Below the pieces are notes generated by a model that saw nothing but the letters and a program-made list of their open reading frames with translations, ran no database searches and had not been told where the DNA came from. A DNA stretch of 13,153 nt from UBA2561 sp964577275 (GTDB lineage: Bacteria; Bacteroidota; Bacteroidia; Cytophagales; Thermoflexibacteraceae). The position numbers and the translations under genes are program-made. Shown piece by piece: positions 8,156-13,153 of the stretch (its first letter is position 1; every line of letters starts with the position of its first letter). Location: the NCBI GenBank assembly GCA_964577275.1, contig CAZNYR010000106.1, positions 1-13,153 of the forward strand, written 5' to 3'.

Positions 8156-8176
8156 TTGCCTGCCTCCCACAGGCAA
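8156..8176. repeat. Short GC-rich intergenic palindrome
   Basis: Perfect 7-bp arms, ttgcctg at 8156-8162 and caggcaa at 8170-8176, flank the 7-nt loop cctccca. The arms are GC-richer than the surrounding A/T-rich spacer and no T-run follows, so it is not a terminator. It resembles dispersed intergenic palindromes, but copy number cannot be judged from one window. Confidence 0.45.
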
Positions 8177-8239
8177 TGATATTGAATTGGTTTGGTAAAT
8201 ATTATTTATTTCAACAATATTTTTGTGGACTGATTTTTT

Positions 8240-8271
8240 TTTGTAACTTTTTGGCGTGATTGCTAATTTTT
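8240..8271 (+). promoter_or_regulatory. Candidate promoter for the STAS-GGT pair
   Basis: TTTG at 8240-8243, a 20-nt spacer, then TAATTTTT at 8264-8271, one base off TAnnTTTG. Transcription would begin near 8278, about 20 nt before the ATG at 8298. The region is T-rich, so chance matches are easy. Confidence 0.35.
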
Positions 8272-8297
8272 TCGCTTAATATAGTCTTCGATAAACT

Positions 8298-8702
8298 ATG
8301 GAAGTCTTTGAAAATGAGTTTGTAACCGTGATTTGGGATGAGGCTCAAAACATACTCAAAGCCGTCTGGACTCCCGAAACGGAACACATGACTGACCAAG
8401 AATTTAAGGATTCGATTCAGCGTGGAGTCTGGGAAAATATTGCTCAATATAAGCCCAAAGGCTTTATTGGCGAAACGCGCGAATTTTTGTACGTGATTGC
8501 GCCCGAAGCCCAAGAATGGTACGCACAAAATATCAGTAATGTACTCGGCACGCATACCAAAAAAATAGCGATGATAATTAGTGAGGATTTCATTGCCCAA
8601 CTTTCCGTAGAGCAAACCATCGAAGAAGACCAACAATCAGGCTGGACGACCCGATATTTTACGCAAGAAAGCGATGCGCTCCAATGGATTCACGAAGATT
8701 AA
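8298..8702 (+). CDS. Small STAS/SEC14 (SpoIIAA-like) domain protein, function unknown
   Basis: This is a 134-residue cytosolic protein with no signal peptide or membrane segment. Its layout resembles the small STAS/SEC14 or SpoIIAA-like proteins common in Bacteroidota. It has an N-terminal beta hairpin (ENEFVTVIWDEAQNILKAVW, about 5-24), a helix (TDQEFKDSIQRGVWENIAQY, about 32-51), a beta strand with KGFIGETREFLYVI (54-67), a helix with EAQEWYAQNI, a beta strand KKIAMIIS (about 88-95), and a C-terminal FTQESDALQWIHE (121-133) where such proteins end in their last helix. The family call comes from this pattern, not from a diagnostic motif. No conserved Ser/Thr phosphosite can be named. The stop at 8700-8702 lies 17 nt before the preferred start of the gamma-glutamyltransferase gene, so the two are likely co-transcribed. 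A functional link between them is not evident. Confidence 0.75.
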   Translation: MEVFENEFVTVIWDEAQNILKAVWTPETEHMTDQEFKDSIQRGVWENIAQYKPKGFIGETREFLYVIAPEAQEWYAQNISNVLGTHTKKIAMIISEDFIAQLSVEQTIEEDQQSGWTTRYFTQESDALQWIHED

Positions 8703-8719
8703 AAATATCAAGCCGTTTC

Positions 8720-10459
8720 ATGTTACATCAAATTCGTATTCGATATATTTTTTGTTTTGGTTTTCTGGTTTTATTTCTAACACATTGTAAATCAGATAGT
8801 TTGGAACAAAAATCCACGATGCAAGCCCCTGCCGAAGAGGGGATAATTGCTCAACATGGCATGATTGTATCGGAGCATCCGCTGGCTTCGGAAGTGGGGG
8901 CAGCCATCCTGAAAAGCGGTGGCAATGCGGTGGATGCTTCGGTAGCTACTTTTTTTGCGCTGGCGGTAGTTTATCCGCAAGCGGGCAATATTGGCGGTGG
9001 CGGTTTTGCGGTTTTTCGGATGAAAAATGGCGAAATTGGTACGCTTGATTTTCGGGAAAAAGCCCCACTTCGGGCATCACGCCAAATGTATCAGGATGAT
9101 TCGGGAAATATTATCGAAGGCAAAAGTTTGTATGGACATCTGGCGGCGGGCGTACCCGGCTCGGTGGATGGCATGGTCAGATTGCACGAAAAATTTGGCA
9201 AGTTAAGCTGGCACAAAATTCTCGAACCCGCCATCAAGCTGGCACAAAATGGACACGCGCTCACGGCACATCAAGCCAAACAACTGAATCGTTTTAAGGA
9301 TGTTTTTGATAGCCTGAATCAACGAAAATTGCATATTAGCAAAGCCGATGATTGGAAAGAAGGCGAAACCATTTTTTTTAGGGAATTAGCACAAACCCTC
9401 ATCCGAATTCGAGATGAAAAGCGTGCAGGATTTTATGAAGGCAAAACTGCCGACCTGATAATCAAGGAGATGCAAAAAGGTAAGGGATTCATCACACAAA
9501 AAGATTTGGACGAATACAAGTCCGTCTGGCGAACTCCCATTACCGCAGATTACAAAAATTATAGGGTCATTTCGATGCCGCCGCCCTCAAGTGGGGGCGT
9601 GGCTCTGGCGCAACTCATGTTAGGAATTGAGTCTTATCCGATTCAGAAATGGGGTTTCCGAAGTGCCAAAACAATTCATGTTATTACCGAATTGGTGCGC
9701 CGAGTGTATGCCGACCGTGCCACGTATTTGGGCGATACCGATTTTACGCCCGTTCCCATCGCTAAACTGCTGAATGACAAATACATACAAACACGCAGAC
9801 AAACCATTGATTTGGAGGCAAAAACCTCTTCACAAGCCATCAAGGAAGGCGAAGTGCATAAAATTGAAAGTTTTGAAACAACGCATTTTTCGGTGGTCGA
9901 TAGTGCGGGCAATGCTGTTTCGATTACCACGACAGTCAATGGCTATTTCGGATGTAAAATCGAGGTGGAAGGGGCGGGTTTTTTTCTGAATAACGAGATG
10001 GACGATTTCAGTTCAAAAGTAGGACATCCGAACCAATTTGGGTTAGTAGGTGGGGAGGCAAATGCGATTGAACCTGCCAAACGAATGTTGAGTTCGATGA
10101 CACCGACCATTCTGGAAAAAGATGGCAAATTATGTATGGTTTTGGGGTCGCCGGGTGGTTCTACGATTATTACGACAGTTTTTCAGACCATACTGAATGT
10201 CCTGGAGCATCAGATGACGATGCAAGAAGCCGTCAATGCGTATCGTATTCATCATCAGTGGCTTCCTGATAATATTTTGATTGAGCCTTCGGTCGAGAAT
10301 TTGGATTCGATAGTCCGAAAAGACCTCCAAAATAAAGGGCATATTTTGGAAAATGCGGAAGTTTTGGGAAAAGTAAGCGCGATTTTGGTGCGCTCGGATG
10401 GCAGTCTGGAAGGTGCAGCAGATGTGCGGCGTTCGGAGGGAATGGCACAGGGACATTAA
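8720..10459 (+). CDS. ggt: Gamma-glutamyltransferase (glutathione hydrolase), probable lipoprotein
   Basis: This Ntn-hydrolase cleaves or transfers the gamma-glutamyl group of glutathione and other gamma-glutamyl compounds outside the cytoplasm. From the ATG at 8720 it has 579 residues, normal for GGT. An ATG at 8684 would add 12 residues but overlap the STAS gene and push the signal peptide inward, so I prefer 8720. The first 23 residues are basic then hydrophobic, ending FLVLFLTHC; C23 is the likely lipidated cysteine, although His at -1 is unusual. Family motifs are intact: GNIGGGGF (89-96), DFREKAP (110-116; the Arg binds the gamma-glutamyl carboxylate), TTHFSVVDSAGNAVSIT (387-403) whose first Thr, T387 (codon 9878-9880), is the autoprocessing nucleophile, the lid-side MLSSMTPTI (456-464), and GSPGGSTIITTV (476-487), which forms the oxyanion hole. 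The proenzyme should self-cleave before T387 into large and small subunits. The C-terminus (HHQWLPDNILIE) also matches. Confidence 0.95.
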   Translation: MLHQIRIRYIFCFGFLVLFLTHCKSDSLEQKSTMQAPAEEGIIAQHGMIVSEHPLASEVGAAILKSGGNAVDASVATFFALAVVYPQAGNIGGGGFAVFRMKNGEIGTLDFREKAPLRASRQMYQDDSGNIIEGKSLYGHLAAGVPGSVDGMVRLHEKFGKLSWHKILEPAIKLAQNGHALTAHQAKQLNRFKDVFDSLNQRKLHISKADDWKEGETIFFRELAQTLIRIRDEKRAGFYEGKTADLIIKEMQKGKGFITQKDLDEYKSVWRTPITADYKNYRVISMPPPSSGGVALAQLMLGIESYPIQKWGFRSAKTIHVITELVRRVYADRATYLGDTDFTPVPIAKLLNDKYIQTRRQTIDLEAKTSSQAIKEGEVHKIESFETTHFSVVDSAGNAVSITTTVNGYFGCKIEVEGAGFFLNNEMDDFSSKVGHPNQFGLVGGEANAIEPAKRMLSSMTPTILEKDGKLCMVLGSPGGSTIITTVFQTILNVLEHQMTMQEAVNAYRIHHQWLPDNILIEPSVENLDSIVRKDLQNKGHILENAEVLGKVSAILVRSDGSLEGAADVRRSEGMAQGH

Positions 10460-10807
10460 TCTAAAGATATATTTTTCGGAGAAATACTACATACATCTTG
10501 CATTTATGATGACGTAGTTTTAGTGCATTTTACAAATGAAAAATTGAACTTTTGGCGTGTCAAAAAGGTATTATAAACAAAAAAAGTCTAAAATTCGGTG
10601 AACATGAGATTTAGGTATGCTTTTTGGTTTTGTACTCATCGTGAGGTTGGACGTTAAAATCAGACTAAAAAGTTCGATAAACCATTTTTTTTTGGTAAAT
10701 TCGCACTCGGAACTGAGTCAGGACAACCATATTTTATTAAATATCTATTTCGTAAATCACTGTGGTACGTGTTTTGAGTTACTACACCAAAAATCTTTCG
10801 AAATAAA
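10460..10807 (+). other. Gene-free 348-nt spacer upstream of siaB
   Basis: This A/T-rich stretch lies between the gamma-glutamyltransferase stop and siaB. I see no clear terminator after ggt; only weak A/T stems are present, such as cattt/aaatg at 10526-10538. No full TAnnTTTG promoter is visible. TAAATTCG near 10695 with TTCG upstream at about 19-nt spacing is two mismatches from the expected pattern. A short frame at 10617-10892 overlaps siaB and has no protein-like character. An in-frame stop at 10775-10777 limits how far siaB can extend upstream. Confidence 0.5.
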
Positions 10808-11353
10808 TTGGAAATCCAAAGCTATTATAAGAATATGCAGTCGCACGCTATCGTCATGTCCTACAAAGGGGCAGCATCTGGCAAACTGTTAGATAGTATT
10901 ATCACGGTTGCACAGGCAAAACTTACGGAGATTGAACTCAAACGCTCGGTCAAGAAACGAGTTTTTGGGGTATTGGTCGAAGTGCTTCAGAACATTCATC
11001 ATCATTTCAATAACAGCAATGTACACGTGCATTCACAAAATGGCGAGGATTCTATTATGTTTGTTTTTGCGAAAAAAGATGGTAATTATAGCGTAACGAC
11101 AGGCAATTATATCGCAGACTCGGAAATCCTACCCCTGAAGACACGGCTCGAAGAAATCAACAGCATGACTCCCGACCAAGTGAAAGAAAAATATCGGGAA
11201 ATCTTAAAAACAGGCGAGATTTCTGCCAAAGGAGGGGCGGGTTTAGGAATTATTGATATTGCCCGTAAATCGGGGAGCAAACTCCAATATGAGTTCCGCA
11301 AACATAACGATAATCTTTCTTTCTTTAGTTTAACGGTTACAATTTCCGCTTAG
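10808..11353 (+). CDS. siaB: SiaB family protein kinase (GHKL-type ATPase fold)
   Basis: This 181-residue cytosolic protein matches the SiaB kinase family, whose Pseudomonas aeruginosa member phosphorylates the small protein SiaC. The N-terminal part EIQSYYKNMQSHAIVMSYKG (2-21) resembles the family's opening helix and strand. The N-box region VFGVLVEVLQNIHHHFNN (52-69) has the Glu, Asn and His residues typical of GHKL ATPases (E58, N62, H65/H66). The glycine-rich ATP-lid motif KGGAGLGIIDIARKSG is at 141-156, and a final beta strand (LSFFSLTVTIS) closes the fold. The start is the TTG at 10808: an in-frame stop lies at 10775 and the first ATG, at 10835, would cut the opening helix to MQSHAIV. 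The siaC gene begins 13 nt after the stop, so they form an operon. SiaA phosphatase and SiaD diguanylate cyclase are absent from the window. The kinase role is inferred from the family. Confidence 0.87.
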   Translation: MEIQSYYKNMQSHAIVMSYKGAASGKLLDSIITVAQAKLTEIELKRSVKKRVFGVLVEVLQNIHHHFNNSNVHVHSQNGEDSIMFVFAKKDGNYSVTTGNYIADSEILPLKTRLEEINSMTPDQVKEKYREILKTGEISAKGGAGLGIIDIARKSGSKLQYEFRKHNDNLSFFSLTVTISA

Positions 11354-11366
11354 AGTACAAAAGTCA

Positions 11367-11747
11367 ATGGAAAATTTTTATTTAGAAGAAACATCGAAAA
11401 CGCCGAAATTAAGTTTCGATGCCAGTAGTGGAAAATTCTTGATGTCGGGGCGTTCTATTCCAGAAAACTCCATTGAGTTTTATCGTCCGCTCTTCGAGTG
11501 GCTGGATGAATACGTGCAACAACCCTTAAATCAGACCACATTTGATGTACAACTGGAATATTTTAATACCAGTTCGTCCAAATGTCTGGTCGAAATTTTT
11601 CGGCGATTAGAAAGAATCGGCGACCAAGAAGTAGCCGTCAATTGGTTCTATGAAGAAGATGATGAAGATATGCAAGAGTCAGGCGAAGACTTCAAAGAAA
11701 TTATTGAGTTGAATATAAATTTAATGGTGTTAGAAGAAGAGGAATAA
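11367..11747 (+). CDS. siaC: SiaC family regulatory phosphoprotein (DUF1987)
   Basis: This small acidic protein (126 residues) belongs to the DUF1987/SiaC family, the substrate of SiaB kinases. In P. aeruginosa, unphosphorylated SiaC binds and activates the diguanylate cyclase SiaD, and phosphorylation at Thr68 blocks this. Visible here are the N-terminal strands TPKLSFDASSGKFLMSGRSI (12-31), the motif PENSIEFYRPLFEWLDEYV (32-50), and the core FDVQLEYFNTSSSKCLVEIF (59-78). T68 lies in NTSSSK and coincides with the numbered phosphosite of the Pseudomonas protein, with S69-S71 beside it. The tail, VNWFYEEDDEDMQESGEDF onward, is strongly acidic. It starts 13 nt after siaB and is followed after about 40 nt by a strong terminator. 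Most Bacteroidota have few or no diguanylate cyclases, so the effector here may differ. The family call is firm; the target is unknown. Confidence 0.92.
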   Translation: MENFYLEETSKTPKLSFDASSGKFLMSGRSIPENSIEFYRPLFEWLDEYVQQPLNQTTFDVQLEYFNTSSSKCLVEIFRRLERIGDQEVAVNWFYEEDDEDMQESGEDFKEIIELNINLMVLEEEE

Positions 11748-11787
11748 GCCATGCTTCGGACAACATCCATCATCATCAAAATACGAA

Positions 11788-11826
11788 GGCTGTATTCGTC
11801 CCAAACTCACGAAACAGTCTTTTTTT
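11788..11826 (+). terminator. Strong intrinsic terminator between siaC and hisI, ending 9 nt before the hisI ATG
   Basis: The arm ggctgtattcgt (11788-11799) pairs with acgaaacagtc (11809-11819), giving 11 bp with one bulged A at 11794 and one G-T wobble, around a 9-nt loop. Seven T residues follow at 11820-11826. The stem can extend outward by two A-T pairs. It closes the siaBC unit, but its closeness to the hisI start also allows an attenuator role. Confidence 0.75.
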
Positions 11827-11835
11827 GTGGTATTT

Positions 11836-12234
11836 ATGAACAAAAAACAACTTGAAGAAGGCATGACCTTCGCTCCGCAATTTGAAAAACGACAGGGTTT
11901 ATTGCCTGTGGTGGTGCAGGATATTGATACGATGCAGGTACTGATGTTAGGTTATGCCAATGCCCAAGCCTTAGAAGAAACGTTGCGTTTGGGCAAAGCC
12001 ACATTCTGGAGTACGTCCCGACAAGAACTCTGGACAAAAGGCAAAACATCAGGCGATTATCTGGAAATTGTCGAGATTTTGACCGATTGCGACCAAGATG
12101 CGCTCGTCTATCAGGTCAAAGTATTGGGAAAAGGCGTATGCCACACCAAAAATCAGGTTGGCGATACGCGCAAAGCCTGTTTTTATCGAAAACTTATCAT
12201 TTCAGAAAACAAACTCCAGTTTCAGGAAGCATAA
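11836..12234 (+). CDS. hisI: Phosphoribosyl-AMP cyclohydrolase, stand-alone HisI
   Basis: HisI opens the adenine ring of phosphoribosyl-AMP in histidine synthesis, step 3, and is a zinc- and magnesium-dependent cytosolic enzyme. The protein has 132 residues and lacks the HisE domain that many Bacteroidota carry fused to it. Key motifs are present: GLLPVVVQDIDTMQVLMLGY (21-40), TFWSTSRQELWTKGKTSGD (56-74), TDCDQDAL (83-90) with the metal-binding Asp residues D84, D86 and D88 and the zinc ligand C85, VCHTK (101-105) with C102, and KACFYRKL (113-120) with C115. The last two cysteines are 13 residues apart rather than about 7 as in classical HisI, a roughly six-residue insertion (KNQVGDTR region). 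The ATG at 11836 is preferred over an in-frame GTG at 11827. No other his gene is nearby: it lies between siaBC and guaB, so it may be a lone copy. Confidence 0.92.
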   Translation: MNKKQLEEGMTFAPQFEKRQGLLPVVVQDIDTMQVLMLGYANAQALEETLRLGKATFWSTSRQELWTKGKTSGDYLEIVEILTDCDQDALVYQVKVLGKGVCHTKNQVGDTRKACFYRKLIISENKLQFQEA

Positions 12235-12279
12235 AAAAAATCATATTTTTGGTTTTTTTATTACTTTGAACCTGATTCC

Positions 12280-12311
12280 TTGTTATAATCCCGATAAAAA
12301 AGGTAACTTTG
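12280..12311 (+). promoter_or_regulatory. Bacteroidota-type promoter for guaB
   Basis: TTG at 12280-12282, a 21-nt spacer, then TAACTTTG at 12304-12311, a full match to the TAnnTTTG -7 consensus. Transcription would begin near 12318, leaving a leader of about 17-32 nt depending on the guaB start. This is the best promoter match in the window and supports guaB as its own unit, separate from hisI. Confidence 0.6.
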
Positions 12312-12349
12312 ACTTGCAAATATGAACGATAAAAATGTTTAAATTTGCT

Positions 12350-13153
12350 ATGGTTACAAAATATTCCCAAATTCGTGAAGCACTGACCTATGATGATGTG
12401 CTTTTAGCCCCTGCCTATTCGGAGGTATTGCCCCGTGAAACCTCGACCGTTTCACAACTTACCCGTAATATTACGCTCAATGTCCCTTTGATTTCGGCGG
12501 CGATGGATACCGTAACCGAATCGGAGATGGCGATTGCCGTGGCGCACGAGGGAGGCATCGGCATGATTCATAAAAATATGAGCATTGCTCAACAAGCTGA
12601 CCTCGTTCGGCGGGTCAAACGCTCGGAGAGTGGCATGATTCTCGACCCCATCACATTGCCGCCTACCGCTACATTGGGCGAAACATTGGCAATTATGAAT
12701 GATGCCAAGATTGGGGGGATTCCCGTGATTGATGAACAAGGAAAACTCATCGGAATCATTACTAATCGAGATTTACGTTTTGAAAAAAATCTGAGCTTGC
12801 CCGTCAGTCAAATTATGACTACCGAAAATCTCATTACCGCCCCCGTAGATATTGATTTGGCGGGCGCAGAGGATATTTTGCAAGAGTATAAAATCGAAAA
12901 ATTGCCCATCGTTAATGAGCAATATATCCTCAAAGGATTAATCACTTACAAAGATATTCTCAAGAAAAAAGACCGTCCCAATGCGTGTAAAGACCGATAC
13001 GGACGATTGCGAGTGGGGGCAGCGGTGGGCGTTACACCCGATTTGCGAGAGCGTGTCGAGGCATTGGTCAATGCAGGTGTGGATGTGGTCAGTATTGATA
13101 CAGCGCATGGGCATTCCAAAGGGGTTATTGATATGCTAAAGTCGGTAAAAGCA
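12350..13153 (+). CDS. guaB: IMP dehydrogenase, N-terminal 268 residues
   Basis: IMP dehydrogenase converts IMP to XMP with NAD+, the committed step of GTP synthesis in the cytosol. The gene runs off the right edge; about 490 residues are expected. My translation shows EALTYDDVLLAPAYSEVLPR (10-29), the start of the TIM barrel with PLISAAMDTVTESEMAIAVA, then GGIGMIHKNMS (68-78). Tandem CBS domains follow at about 95-205: the first ends PVIDEQGKLIGIITNRDLR, the second has EKLPIVNEQYILKGLITYKD. The barrel resumes with RLRVGAAVGV and VDVVSIDTAHGHSKGVIDML. The catalytic cysteine loop and the mobile flap lie beyond the window. An in-frame ATG at 12335 (MFKFA before the chosen start) is an alternative; 12350 gives the more usual N-terminal length. 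CBS domains normally bind ATP/GTP and set nucleotide feedback. It has its own promoter. Confidence 0.96.
   Translation, partial: MVTKYSQIREALTYDDVLLAPAYSEVLPRETSTVSQLTRNITLNVPLISAAMDTVTESEMAIAVAHEGGIGMIHKNMSIAQQADLVRRVKRSESGMILDPITLPPTATLGETLAIMNDAKIGGIPVIDEQGKLIGIITNRDLRFEKNLSLPVSQIMTTENLITAPVDIDLAGAEDILQEYKIEKLPIVNEQYILKGLITYKDILKKKDRPNACKDRYGRLRVGAAVGVTPDLRERVEALVNAGVDVVSIDTAHGHSKGVIDMLKSVKA

Larger units (their letters stand above)
7904..8297 (+). other. Gene-free, structure-rich stretch between terminator and STAS gene
   Basis: No plausible coding region is visible here. In order it holds: a TAnnTTTG match, tacttttg at 7951-7958, whose only TTTG partner (7933-7936) is at a short 14-nt spacing; a hairpin at 7972-8009 with 14-bp arms, one mismatch and a 10-nt loop; a small stem cctca/tgagg at 8020-8034; a strong terminator at 8088-8127; a GC-rich palindrome at 8156-8176; an A/T-rich inverted repeat, aaatatt at 8197-8203 with aatattt at 8216-8222; and a candidate promoter at 8240-8271. 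The order suggests a separate short transcript or an attenuated leader ahead of the STAS gene. Confidence 0.5.

Noticed and set aside
8211..8636. Minus-strand 141-residue open frame
   Set aside because: Antisense to the STAS-like gene and extends into structured spacer; no family resemblance. The plus-strand frame has the better protein pattern and operon context.
10617..10892. Plus-strand 91-residue open frame before siaB
   Set aside because: It overlaps siaB by 85 bases in another frame and shows no domain pattern; likely chance in A/T-rich spacer.
12235..12262. A-run followed by T-run after hisI as a terminator
   Set aside because: Any stem would be made almost only of A-T pairs around a short loop, so it is too weak to call.
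1..13153. CRISPR arrays, tRNA or rRNA genes, transposases, integrases, toxin-antitoxin pairs
   Set aside because: I looked for regular direct repeats with spacers, cloverleaf arms and mobile-element protein motifs and saw none.

Overview
The window looks like an ordinary chromosomal segment of a Bacteroidota bacterium, most likely of the Cytophagales or a related order. The reasons are: a GT117/DUF2723 membrane glycosyltransferase, a SiaB/SiaC pair of the Bacteroidota type, lipoprotein-style export, TAnnTTTG-type promoter elements (best before guaB), and start codons that mostly follow A/T-rich leaders without Shine-Dalgarno sequences. This placement is inferred from gene content; no 16S or other marker is present. 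I see no tRNA, rRNA, CRISPR array, phage gene or transposase.

Layout. (1) Positions 1-2706, minus strand: an RND efflux module, with the periplasmic adaptor first and the inner-membrane pump second (pump cut by the window edge). The gap between them carries degenerate 7-bp repeats. (2) Positions 2707-2980: a divergent control region with two adjacent perfect dyads. (3) Positions 2981-4552, plus strand: glpD-type FAD glycerol-3-phosphate dehydrogenase. (4) Positions 4778-7837: a 1019-residue GT-C glycosyltransferase with a TPR-like tail, closed by a strong intrinsic terminator. (5) Positions 7838-8297: 460 nt without a gene, holding that terminator, a long hairpin, a second very strong terminator, a GC-rich palindrome and a candidate promoter. 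A small RNA or an attenuated leader is possible here. (6) Positions 8298-10459: a small STAS/SEC14-like protein followed closely by a gamma-glutamyltransferase that appears to be a lipoprotein. (7) Positions 10808-11747: siaB and siaC, a GHKL-type protein kinase and its phosphoprotein target, in a two-gene operon closed by a strong terminator. (8) Positions 11836-12234: a stand-alone hisI whose start codon lies 9 nt after that terminator's T-run. (9) From 12350 to the window end: guaB behind the best promoter match in the window, cut inside the catalytic domain.

Most genes are housekeeping or common accessory functions. The most promising points are the SiaB-SiaC pair, which has neither its phosphatase nor its diguanylate cyclase nearby; the terminator placed directly before hisI; and the structured gene-free stretch at 7.9-8.3 kb. 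I found no convincing evidence of a wholly new multi-gene system.
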